Shown here: piece after piece, positions 55,075 through 64,000 of the stretch | Numbering within the stretch: the first letter of the stretch is position 1 | Layout: every line of letters starts with the position of its first letter | DNA from: Rhizomys pruinosus | Taxonomy: Eukaryota; Chordata; Mammalia; Rodentia; Spalacidae | Assembly (NCBI GenBank): GCA_009823505.1 | Contig: VZQC01008059.1 | Coordinates: 2,752,206-2,816,205, forward strand | Length of the DNA stretch: 64,000 bases | Direction of reading: 5' to 3' | Program-made: the position numbers and the translations under genes | The notes under the pieces: model-generated | What the model was told of the DNA's origin: nothing | What the model saw: only the letters and a program-made list of their open reading frames with translations | Databases searched by the model: none

Positions 55075-58000
55075 ACACATACAGCTCAGCTAAACTAAAC
55101 CAGAGCGTTTCCCTGAGTTTTGTCAGCCATTCTAGCAAAGCTTGAACCCTGAGAAGCTCTCATAGTGAGTTGGCTAGATGCATGGGTGACAATATTACCT
55201 TCTCACTGGTGTCTGATAAGGGCAGTCTTGTAGGACTGCATCCTTAAACCATGGGTTCGAATGCTATCTTTAGGCAGGTTGGATTGGGTTGAATTGAATG
55301 ACACAGTTTGTGTCTGTCCCCATACAGTTGGTGGCCTGAAGTGTTAAATCAGAGTGTTGAGACTGTTGAGTGGTTTGTTTTTCCTATACAGTTGTCACAT
55401 ATTAGAAAATGAGATTTTTGCTGGGCGTGGTGGCGCACGCCTTTAATCCTAGCACTTGGAAGGCAGAGACAGGCGGATCTTTGTGAGTTCAAGGCCAGCC
55501 TGGTCTACAGAGTGAGTTCCAGGACAGCTGAGGCTACAGGGAGACCCTGTCTTGAAAAGAACAAAAAAAAGAAAAAAAGAAAATGAGATTTTTTTTTTGT
55601 TACGCAGTCAAATTCCAGAACAGGAAATGAAGTGACAGATGTAGGGATGAGATCAAAGGTTAGAAAATGGTGCTTAATTTTGTCTCTCCAAAATTCAGAG
55701 TCTCAAGACTGTCATATCCAGCTGGCCTCAAGCGTATTCTGTGGGGTTGACTGGTGAATGTGGATGGAGAAGAAACATGCACAGCCACCTGGGTCACCTG
55801 TCCTCGGGAACCACAGTGAACATATCCCAGAGAGCCGGAGACCTTGTCTGGGTTTCTGGTTTGACTCTAACTAGCTCAAAGGTAGTCATGCAAACTTCGA
55901 GTGACTCACGTTCTGAGTTTCGGTTTTCTCAGTGATCTCATGGAAATGCTCACCCAGTTTCTCCATGATCGGCAGCATGTCTTGGCTGCTCTTCACTTTG
56001 ATGCGGGGCATCATCAGGTAAGTGGGCTGGAACTTGGAGAGCTCCAACTTCTTCATGATGGCCTTGAAGACAGCAGGGCTCAGAGCCTCTTCCATGTCTT
56101 CGAGTCTATGCTTCAGGCTCTGGGGCACCATGATCACAAAGCTCAGGTTGTGAGAGAGCTGCAGCTGCCCCACCTACAGAACAAGAGATGCAAGGGATCA
56201 GCCGTTCTGCCCAAGGCCTCTCCGGTCTCCCCCACCCCCGGTCTCCCCCACCCTCCCGTTCCCAATACTGTGTCCTGTCTCAACAAGCAGCAGCCAGATT
56301 TGGTTTCCATGCAATGCTATGAAATGAAGATGTCAGTGGTCTAAGTGCCCTGCTGAAGCAAAGGTGAGCACAGGATTTCGATCATACTTTGACCAGATAT
56401 AATGGTGGGGAAAGGGACTTGTTTTGTTTTTAGATATGGTCTCACATAGCCCAGGTGAAGCTTGAACTAGCTGAGGATGACCTTGAACTGCTGATCCTCC
56501 TACTTCTTCTCCCCAGGGGTAAGAGATTAAGGGAGTGTACCACCATGAGGGGATGGGGTTCCAACCCAAGGCTTCATGTATGTTTGGCAAGCACTCTATC
56601 AATGGAACCTGGAATTTGGTTTCTTTAAATCCTGTTCCCTGTTTGCTTCAAATCACCTCTAGATTACTTCTTTCTTTTCTTTTTTCTTTTTTTAAACTTT
56701 GGTCTCATTTACAAATGAGGCCTTCTTTTTAAAAAAAATTTTAAATTTAATTTAATTTTTATTTATTTATTTTATTTTATTTTTGTATGTGTATGAATGT
56801 ACTGTCTGCATGCAGACCTGTGTACCCATGTCGTGCAATGCCGCAGAGGTCAGAAGAGGGTGTCGGACTCCCCTGGAACTGGAGTTAAGGACGGCTTTCA
56901 GCCACCATGTGCGTGCTGGGGATGGAACCCGGGTCCTCTGCAAGAGCAGTAGGTACTCTTAACTGCTAGGCCATCTCTCCAGCCCTAATTTTATTTTTTT
57001 ATATTATTGGATGAAAGACATTTTATTTTGTTTTAACTTTTTTTTTGAGACAGGGTCTCTCTACAGTTCCAGCTGGCCTAGAACTCACTGTGTAGACAAG
57101 GCTGGCCTTGAACTCAGAGATCCTCCTGCCTCTGGCTCTGCCTCCTGAGTGCTGGGATTAAAAGCATGTGCCACCACGCCTGGCTTAAAGGCAGTTCTTC
57201 TTTTTTTAATTTTTTAATTTATTATTTTTTTATGTGTATGAGTATACTGTGTGCATGTAGGTTGGTGCACCAGTGACGTGCAATGCTGTGGAGGTCAGAA
57301 GAGGGCATTGGATTCCCCTGGAACTGGAGTTAAAGACGGTTCTTAGCCACCATGTGGGTGCTAGAAATTGAACCCGAGTCCTCTGCAAGAGCAGTTGGCG
57401 CTCTTAACTACTGAGCCATCTCTCCAGCCCTAGATTACTTCTAATACCTAATATAAAACTGCCATGTAGGTCTGGAGAGATGGCTCAGCAGTTAAGAGTA
57501 CCAACTACTCTTGCAGAGGACCGGGGTTTAATTCCCAGCACCCACATGGCGGCTAAGAACCGTCTTTAACTTCAGTTCCAGGGAAATCCGACACCCTCTT
57601 CTGACCTCCACAGCATTGCACAACACGGGTGCACAAACCTACATGTAGACAGTACATTCATACACATAAAAAAAAAAAACTGCCATGTAAATGGTTGTTA
57701 TACTGTATTGTTTAGGGAATAATGTCAAGGGGAAAAAAAGCCTGTGAAAGTTCAGTATAATTTTTTTCTCAAATATTTTTCATGCATGGGTGGAGCACCC
57801 ATGGATATGGGATGCTGGCAAGTCAGGATGATGCCACAAATGTATCATATACACTCGCTCTTCTGTGTGGGTTCACTGCTCTTCTGGTCCTGTCAGTGAG
57901 TCATGAATGGTCCAGTGTACTGGACAGGGGTGAATGGGTGAGATCGAGATCAATGTATGTTGAATAGCAGGTTCCTCCAAACTGAAACATTCTTTCCAGG

Positions 58001-58411
58001 AACGGGTGGGGCTCGTGAGACTCAGGAGGGAAACGCACTTCACATGTCTAGGAAATACTAACCTTGCAAGTTTCACAAGGCTCCTCTCTAGAGTTACAGA
58101 AGCTGTAAACAACTACTGGGGGGGGAGACTCGGAACAGCCTGAGTTGCTGGTCTGGAGAGGAGATTCTCTGCCCTGATGAGCTGCCTGCAAGCTGTGCGG
58201 AGAGCCCCCAGGCTATGGCTTTAATGATTCTTCACTAGTGCTGTGGTGGGCTTCTCAGTGATGCTGGGGGCTTTTAGTCGTCTCTGTTCCTGTAAGTAAC
58301 CCCTCACTTATATTCTCATTAATAACCCCAATAAAAACTCATTGGTGCACTATGTTGGACTTGGGTATAATTGTTACTTCGGTCTGTGGTGGGTTCCCTA
58401 TCTGGGATGAA

Positions 58412-58462
<51 letters not shown>

Positions 58463-61400
58463 GCATCTCTCCAGGGAGTTTCTCACACATCAGTGTATGC
58501 ATAGATAAATAAATGAGCAAAGGATGGTCAAAAGTAAGCTTCTTGGTGATGTCTTCAGCCTCTTACACTAGGCACCCTTTTTTTTCATTCATTCATTTAA
58601 TTCAGTAAACACTGAATGGGCATTATTCTACGTAGCATTGTTCTAGGCACTGGAGACATAAGACAGACAAGGCAGGTCTCTGTGCTCAAACAGAAAGACT
58701 GTAATCAAATGAGGTAAGTAAATGACAATTTCAGATGGCAATGAGTATCACAAATGTAATAAAACAGTGATATTACAGGGTGAGGAGGTGGAAACAGCCT
58801 CTGCACCGAGGTGACCTTTGAACTGACACCTAAATAATGGAAGGAATAGTTTGTGGGAAGAGCTGAGGGAGGAGGACGTAGCTTGGGTGGTGAGTGCTTG
58901 CCTAGCATTCATGAACTTCTGGGTTTGAGTCCCAGCATGACAGCCCAGGTGTATTGGTACAGGTCTGTAATCCCAGCACTGACAGGGGTAGAAACCAGTG
59001 CTACAAATTCAAGGTCAACCTGAGTTACATGGGAAGTTCTGGACATGGGAATTTGGAAGCTATCTCCAAAACCTCCAAAAAAGTCCAAATGAAAACCCAA
59101 ACAACAAACAACAACAATAACAACAACAAATCTGAGTGTGAAGGACCCAGACAGAGGGAAAAACTAAAGAAGTCTCTCAAGGTGGAAAATGGCTGGCCAC
59201 GTCAGGAAGACATGCTTTCTTTCTTTCTTTTTTTTTTTTAATGTTTTTTGTCTTTTTTAAAAAATTTTATTTATTTTTGTATGTGTATGAATGTACTGTC
59301 TGCATGTAGGTTTGTGCGCCCGTGTCTTGCAATTCCGCAGAGGTCAGAAGAGGGTCTTGGATTCCCCTGGAACTGGAGTTCTCCTGGAATTGGAGTCACA
59401 GATGGTTCTTAGCCGCCATGTGGGTGCTGGGGATCGAACCCGGGTCCTCTGCATGAGCGTCGGCGCTCTTAACCGCTAGGCTATCTCTCCAGCCCCAAGA
59501 CATGCTTTCTTTACACCCAGTGTTGAGACACTGAGGGCTCCCATTGCTTCCCAACTTACAGATCTGTGTCTTTTTATTCTAACAAAGCAGGAATGTCTAG
59601 GCACTGGGCATAGATAGTTTACTAACTAGAATCCTCTGGGGTTCATATTCTCTCTTTCCTTTCTCTATATCCATTAGAATGATATAGTTCAATTTTTGCT
59701 AAAGAACTTTCATATCATCTAACACCTGTGTAAATATGCACTTAATATATATCTGCACATCCACAGACATACCTCTACATATATGTTCATGAAATGCTTG
59801 GTGTGCACAGGTGTATACACAAAGATACACATGTATGCGCACGTACATACACACACACACACACACACACACAGACACACACAGACACACACACACACAC
59901 ACACAGCACAGCGGACTTGATAAGCTACTAGTCCACCCAGTGGGGAAGCTACAAAGAGAAAGATGTACAGAATTAGTACATGACTCACTTTTTGCCATTT
60001 GATGCAGTAGAGATGAATGAAAAAACTTTAGAATTATGTCTTTCAGTCTAAAATACATAGCCCCTGACTCGGCCAAGGCTGAGGAGAGGAAAAGGGGAAA
60101 AGCTAGGGTGGAAATTACAGATGGAAGGAGAATTAGTAAGGAATTTGTACAGATGCACCCCAAAATGCTAAGGTCATCGCAGAGAGGACGTCAGGATGCT
60201 CAGGTCTGAAGCAGGAGTGGAGGAGCCAAGAACTTACCTTGGCCTTCAAAGTCTGGTCAGTGAAATGCGCCATAGGGTACTTCTTGCTACTCATCATGGG
60301 CACTTGAATCACAGAGTTTTTGAGGTGGAAAGAGTCCATCTTTTTTTTTTTCTCAAATGTTTTCTTCCATTTGGCTAAAGGAAAGAAAGGGGGGCTGTAG
60401 CAGAGGTGGGAAAAGAGTGAGGGGGAGTTAAAGGTCCTGCTAGCAGAGGGCGGGATAAGCACATCTGGATGAAGCTGGGAGACTCGATGCTGGGTGGACT
60501 TTGAAGCCAGGAGAGGGCGCAGAACCAGCACGGGCAGTTGGCCTGGCTGAGGCCTCCCTTACCACTCAGGTAGACAGCGTTGAGAAGGACAAGGCGGGTG
60601 TCAGCGGGCAGGGTGTCCAGCAGCTGGCTGATCTTCTGGTTGGTGTTCTTAGCTACCCAGCTGTTGATGAGCTCTAGGTTGGCCTCACTGTCTGTGCCCA
60701 GGACTCTGGGGCTGCTGCCGTATAGGCTCTGAGAGGCGTTCACAAAGGTATCCCTTATGGCCAGGTCTGAGGAGCAAGTCAAGAGACAGAGGCATGATTC
60801 CTTTGAACATCCCTGACCCACGTAAGAGCAAGCTTTAAGAGTGATGATGCCTCCCACGGCTCTTGCTGCTCGCTTAATGAAGACAGCGTTCTGGAACGTT
60901 CTGGGACAGGCCCAGCCCGTTCTTCTGTTACAGATGTGCAAATGAGGCCCCAAGAAGACAGATCCTGAACTAAGGACAGCAACTCCTCACCACCCTGGCT
61001 GCCTCTGCTTGCTCTATGATACCACTTGCCAAAACAACCTTCTGGGGGTATTAACTTGCATTTGTGACTGTTTCCCCTCTGTTCCTCCTTTAATTCAGTG
61101 GGAAAAGAAGCTGTTTCCAGGCTTCCGTGGAAGCCCATGACAAGACTTTCTGGATTTTACTCTCTAAAGACCAAGTCTACTGGAAAAAAACAGTACTTGA
61201 TTTAGTCCCCCCTCCACCTCCGGTACTAAATCAAAGGTATTTCTCCAGGTAACAGAATACAGGTAACCCAAAAACATTGAATTCAGGGGCTGGAGAGATG
61301 GCTCAACTGTTAAAAGCACTGGCGGCTTTTGCATAGGGCCTGGGTTTGGTTCCCAGCACCAACATGGTAGCTAGCAACCATCTGTAACTCCAGTTCCAGG

Positions 61401-63503
61401 GGATCTGATACCTTCTTCTGACCTCCATAGGCACAGCGTGACATAAGCACACTTATATACATGTGGGCAATATACTCATACACATAAAATAATAAATATA
61501 TTATTGAATGCAGTGAAATTTCCATTAACTTAGCAGGACAGAGGAAAAAACTGGTTAAAGAAAACAAGTAAATGTAGGGTTTTTTTTTTTTTTTTCTTTT
61601 GGTCTTTTCGAGACAAGGTCTCCCTGTAGCCCCAGTTGTTCCGGAACTCACTCTGTAGACCAGGCTGGCCTTGAACTCACAAAGATCTGCCTGCCTCTGC
61701 CGCCCAAGTGCTAGGATTAAAGGTGTGCACTACCACGCCTGGCATAAATGTAGTATTTAATAACACCTCTGAACTATATTTTCTTTCTATTTCCTTCTCT
61801 ATATTTTCTCAGTTTCCTATAGTAAGAATGGCTTTTTTTTTTCCCCTCCCAGACAGGGTCTCCCTGTAGCCCCAGCTGTCCTGGAACTCCCTCTGTAGAC
61901 CAGGCTGGCCTTGAACTCACAAAGATCTGCCTGCCTCTGCCTCCCAAGTGCTAGGATTAAAGCCGTGCGCCACCAGGCCAGGCCAACCCCTCTCTTTTAG
62001 ATTTCCATTTCTTTGGTTGACATCTATCTATGTCTTTATTTATTTTCATATATATGAATGTTTTGCCTACATGTATGTAAGTGTAATATGTACCTGCCTG
62101 GTCCTCGAAGCGGCCAGAGAGGGTGTCAGATCCCCTGGAACTGGAGTTAGGGACAGTTGTCAGCTGCCATTTGGGTACTGGGAAGAGAACCCCAGGTCTG
62201 CCAGAGCAGCCAGTGCTCTTAACCACTGAGCCATCTCTTCAGCCCCTAAAGCTCACAATATAAATGAGTTCTGGTGAGGCTGCAAGAGCAGAGTCCAGTG
62301 TGCCCACCTCTGGGGGAGGGTGCCCCTCCCCCAAGCCATTCTGACACCCCACCCCCACCATGACTTTTGAAAAGTTCTGAAGACCCTTCAGGCTCGAGGG
62401 AACCAAGTTTAAAAACAGCCACATCAGATTCTTATTAATTACTTGTGGATATTATCTACTTAATAACATAATAAATGTAAATGACAAATTCCTAAAACAG
62501 AAGAGTTCAAAGAATGGGTCTTAAGACTCCTTTGGGGGCTGGAGAGATGGCTCAGTGGTTAAGAGCACCGACTGCCCTTGCAGAGGACCCAGGTTCGATT
62601 CCCAGCACCCACATGGTGTCCAAGAACCACCTTTAACTCCAGTTCCAGGGGAATCTGACGCCCTTTTCTGACCTCCGCAGCATTGCACAACACGGATGCA
62701 CCAACCTACACGCAGACAGTACACTCATAGATATAAAAAAATAAAAATAAAAAAAGACTCCTTTGACCTAAAAATCAGCAAAAAAAATTTTTTTTTGCTT
62801 AATTTATGCCTTTTGTTCTCTAACCTCCAGTCCTGCTGTTAATAAATACATAGGACATCCTTATTCTAAAGAATGGACAAATACGGGGCTGGAGAGATGG
62901 GCCTAGAGGTTAAGAGCTCCAACTGCTCTTGCAGAGGACCCAGGTTCGATCCCCAGCACCCACATGGCAGCTGAGAACTGTCTTTTTTTTTAATTAATTT
63001 TATTTATTTCTGTATGTGTATGAATGTACTGTCTGCATGCAAGTTTGTGCACCTGTGTCATGCAATGCCGCGGAGGTCAGAAGAGGGTGTCAGATTCCCC
63101 TGGAGCTGGAGTTCTCCTGGAATTGGAGTTTCAGATGGTTCTCGGCCACCATGTGGGTGCTGGGGATCGAACCCGGGTCCTCTGCAAGAGCGGTCGGCGC
63201 TCTTAACCACTAGGCCATCTCTCCGGCCCCGAGAACTGTCTTTAACTCCAGTTCTAGGGGAATCCAACACCTTCTTCTGACCTCTGTGGCACTGCACGAC
63301 ACGGGTGTACAAACCTACATGTAGACAATACATTCATATACATAAAAAAAAATGGACAAATACCAACAATTTACCCAGGTCTCACATAGAGGATGGTCCA
63401 GCTCCTGGGGCCGCTTGAAACTTCTGCTGAGGCCCCCCCACCTGCTCTTACTTCATCCCCAGTGTAATCTCCATATCCTCTATCCTTAGGTGCCCCTTCT
63501 AGA

Positions 63504-63537
<34 letters not shown>

Positions 63538-63686
63538 CCCTCGACACTCACCTGGACTGTGAAAAATCTGAGAGACTGAGGTGACACCCTTGGAGGAGAA
63601 TGCCTTCAGGGCCTGGTGGACACAGGCAAAGTCCTTGGGGTAGAAAAGGAGGTGCTCCAGATTGTTCTTGGTGCTGTTCCCAGCCC
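53332..63686 (-). CDS. SERPING1: Plasma protease C1 inhibitor, 3' five coding exons (5' part outside window)
   Basis: Five exons on the - strand (63552-63686, 60563-60766, 60238-60374, 55954-56173, 53332-53585) join in frame through GT-AG introns and encode about 315 C-terminal residues of the serpin domain. C1 inhibitor is a secreted suicide-substrate serpin of plasma that blocks C1r, C1s, MASPs, kallikrein and factor XIIa. Visible landmarks are [53 protein letters not shown], the reactive-loop hinge ETGVEAAS, P1 Arg in SVAR and the serpin signature [20 protein letters not shown]. No frameshift or stop is seen. The signal peptide, mucin-like N-terminal region and start codon lie beyond 64000. 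Exons are numbered 4-8 by the human gene. Introns are filled with SINEs. Confidence 0.97.
53955..54210. repeat. Degenerate tandem repeat of about 80 bp in SERPING1 intron 7
   Basis: Three diverged units carry the series AATTTCCTTAGCAATAAAGG, AATTTCCTCAGCAACAGGGG and AACTTCCTAGGTGCTGGGAG, with TTTGATCC between units. Confidence 0.65.
54427..54760 (+). repeat. B4 (ID/B1 fusion) SINE with (CA)n tail
   Basis: An ID-like head (GAGATGGTTCAGTGGGTAAG... CTAAGTTCGAATCTC) joins a B1-like body (GAAAGACGCTGTCTAAAAGG) and a (CA)n/(CGCA)n tail. Confidence 0.8.
54838..55083 (+). repeat. Old B1 and B4 tail with (CA)n
   Basis: B1-like 54838-54945, then a B4-type 3' part with a (CA)n run (55038-55083). Confidence 0.65.
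55084..55419. other. SERPING1 intron 7, unique stretch
   Basis: No feature recognised. Confidence 0.4.
55420..55578 (+). repeat. B1 SINE
   Basis: Near-consensus forward B1 in SERPING1 intron 7, with target duplication GAAAATGAGATTTTT. Confidence 0.93.
55579..55953. other. SERPING1 intron 7, unique stretch next to exon 7
   Basis: No repeat recognised. Confidence 0.4.
55954..56173 (-). CDS. SERPING1: SERPING1 exon 7
   Basis: 220 bases after acceptor TTCTGTAG, ending at donor GTGAGC. Encodes [18 protein letters not shown]... to MLPIMEKL. A single trailing G completes the Glu codon with exon 8. Confidence 0.97.
56418..56605 (-). repeat. Old B1 and ID-like relics
   Basis: Reversed old B1 (TTTTTAGATATGGTCTCACA) with an ID-like remnant (CATGTATGTTTGGCAAGCAC) in SERPING1 intron 6. 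Confidence 0.6.
56738..57430 (-). repeat. B2, B1, B2 block
   Basis: Reversed B2 (56738-56985), B1 (57034-57186) and B2 (57200-57430). CTAGATTACTTCT occurs at 56657 and again at 57430, so the block grew inside one insertion. Confidence 0.9.
57470..57678 (+). repeat. B2-family SINE
   Basis: Forward B2 with target duplication AAACTGCCATGTA on both sides. Confidence 0.92.
57960..58410 (+). mobile_element. Probable degraded LTR
   Basis: A unique-looking block in SERPING1 intron 6. An AATAAAA signal near 58330 is followed by a U5-like stretch (ACTCATTGGTGCAC... GGTCTGTGGTGGGTTCCC). The termini are not resolved and no viral genes are seen. It could instead be ordinary intron. Confidence 0.35.
58412..58460. 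repeat. (GT)n microsatellite
   Basis: Pure GT run in SERPING1 intron 6. Confidence 0.97.
58582..58873 (-). mobile_element. L2 LINE 3' end relic
   Basis: TTCATTCATTCATTTAATTC followed by ATTGTTCTAGGCACTGGAGA and a later GGTGACCTTTGAACTGA match the reversed L2 3' end. Lies in SERPING1 intron 6. Confidence 0.6.
58874..59060 (+). repeat. ID-B1 composite SINE relic
   Basis: An ID-like head (GTAGCTTGGGTGGTGAGTGC... GGGTTTGAGTCCCAGC) is followed by a B1-like body (CAGGTCTGTAATCCCAGCAC). Confidence 0.65.
59245..59496 (-). repeat. B2-family SINE, young
   Basis: Reversed B2 with internal duplication and target duplication AAGACATGCTTTCTTT. Confidence 0.93.
59847..59905. repeat. (CA)n/(CAGA)n microsatellite
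   Basis: CA repeats with CAGA interruptions in SERPING1 intron 6. Confidence 0.95.
60238..60374 (-). CDS. SERPING1: SERPING1 exon 6
   Basis: 137 bases after acceptor CTTTCCTTTAG, ending at donor GTAAGT. Encodes [18 protein letters not shown]... to DQTLKAK. It contains an uninterrupted A11 run on the coding strand (60341-60351). The exon appears one codon shorter than the human exon in that lysine stretch. The intron between exons 5 and 6 is only 188 bases. Confidence 0.95.
60563..60766 (-). CDS. SERPING1: SERPING1 exon 5
   Basis: 204 bases after acceptor TGCTCCTCAG, ending at donor GTAAGG. Encodes [20 protein letters not shown]... to NAVYLS, including an NAS sequon. One split codon is shared with each neighbour (Asp at entry, Ala at exit). 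Confidence 0.97.
60767..61286. other. SERPING1 intron 4, unique stretch next to exon 5
   Basis: No repeat or RNA recognised. Confidence 0.4.
61287..61505 (+). repeat. Old B2-family SINE
   Basis: Forward B2 flanked by ATTGAAT(T/G)CAG-like sequence. Confidence 0.88.
61575..61982 (-). repeat. Two B1 SINEs
   Basis: Reversed B1 copies at 61575-61744 (flanked by AAATGTAG) and 61834-61982. Confidence 0.92.
62034..62246 (-). repeat. Old B2-family SINE
   Basis: Reversed B2 ending CACTGAGCCATCTCTTCAGC. Confidence 0.86.
62536..62754 (+). repeat. B2-family SINE
   Basis: Forward B2 with target duplication AAGACTCCTTTG on both sides. Confidence 0.93.
62885..63346 (+). repeat. B2 with a reversed young B2 nested inside
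   Basis: The outer forward B2 (62885-62981 and 63230-63346) is flanked by ATGGACAAATAC. The inner reversed B2 (62982-63229) is flanked by GAGAACTGTCT. Confidence 0.93.
63508..63536. repeat. (CA)n microsatellite
   Basis: A CA run 15 bases beyond the exon 4 donor of SERPING1. Confidence 0.95.
63552..63686 (-). CDS. SERPING1: SERPING1 exon 4
   Basis: 135 bases after acceptor TTGTTGTAG, ending at donor GTGAGTG. Encodes [19 protein letters not shown]... through QIFHSP. It has an N-glycosylation sequon (NST) and the Cys of CVHQ, which in human is disulfide-bonded. It enters with two bases of a split codon and leaves with one. Confidence 0.97.
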
Positions 63687-64000
63687 CTACAACAAAGGAC
63701 GGACATGATGGCTCTTGTAGGAGTAGAGGACTCCCCATTTGGGACTAGGGCTAAGGACGGCTAGAATGGATGGTGTTTCCTGCTATGGGGTGGGGGAATC
63801 GCAGCCCACCAGAGCTGGGCCTTCTTTTGGAATGCAGTAGAAATGTCAGAAAGACACAGCCTTTGGTAGGCATCAAATATTCTCCTTCCTTGGTTCTCCA
63901 CCTATTTAAACCCTACACATTTTTCAATGCTGGGTCTGACTACTGTCTGCTCCATGCTAACTTTTTTTTTTAACCTTTTTTTTTTTTTTTTTTTTTTTTT
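63687..64000 (-). other. SERPING1: SERPING1 intron 3, partial
   Basis: Unique sequence ending in poly(T) at the window edge, probably the tail of a reversed SINE. Confidence 0.6.

Noticed and set aside
59699..60163. 154-residue frame with a CVCVCV run
   Set aside because: Produced by the (CA)n microsatellite in SERPING1 intron 6.

Overview
This is a mammalian nuclear DNA window, almost certainly from a muroid or related mouse-like rodent. It is packed with B1, B2/B3, B4 and ID-type SINEs of rodent type. The B1 and B2 consensus variants do not look like Mus or Rattus, so I do not name a species. The window carries a 699-base N gap (14975-15673) and a lone N at 17635, so it is a draft assembly.

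Three genes are supported, in the order and orientation known from human 11q12.1 and mouse chr 2. YPEL4 lies complete on the + strand (coding exons 4576-5631; poly(A) signal 6453). The miR-130a hairpin lies on the - strand at 9855-9943. The 3' part of SERPING1 (C1 inhibitor) lies on the - strand: five coding exons between 63686 and 53332, with its first exons beyond the right edge. YPEL4 and the miR-130a transcription unit are tail to tail. SERPING1 and miR-130a are transcribed in the same direction.

Layout. 1-1.03 kb: SINEs and a MIR relic. 1.2-4.57 kb: YPEL4 upstream region and 5' UTR. 4.58-6.48 kb: YPEL4. 6.5-11.3 kb: flank with SINEs and miR-130a. 11.3-16.9 kb: a block holding a CpG-island promoter (probably of the miR-130a primary transcript) plus repeats, interrupted by the N gap. 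17.64-23.2 kb: a second copy of the same 5.6-kb block that starts right after the single N and differs mostly by small indels, so it looks like an assembly duplication. 23.2-53.1 kb: intergenic DNA made mainly of nested SINEs, one solo LTR, old LTR, L1 and MIR relics, a U6 pseudogene and microsatellites. 53.1-64 kb: SERPING1 exons 8 to 4 with SINE-filled introns.

I see no prokaryotic system, CRISPR array, intact transposon or novel multigene system. The most useful observations are the suspect duplication of the miR-130a promoter, an Asn at the P1' position of the C1-inhibitor reactive loop, an A11 coding homopolymer in SERPING1, two B2-head/B1-body chimeric SINEs with nearly the same junction, and several clean nested insertions.

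Repeat coordinates are read by eye and may be off by several bases. Exon coordinates were fixed base by base from splice sites and reading frame.
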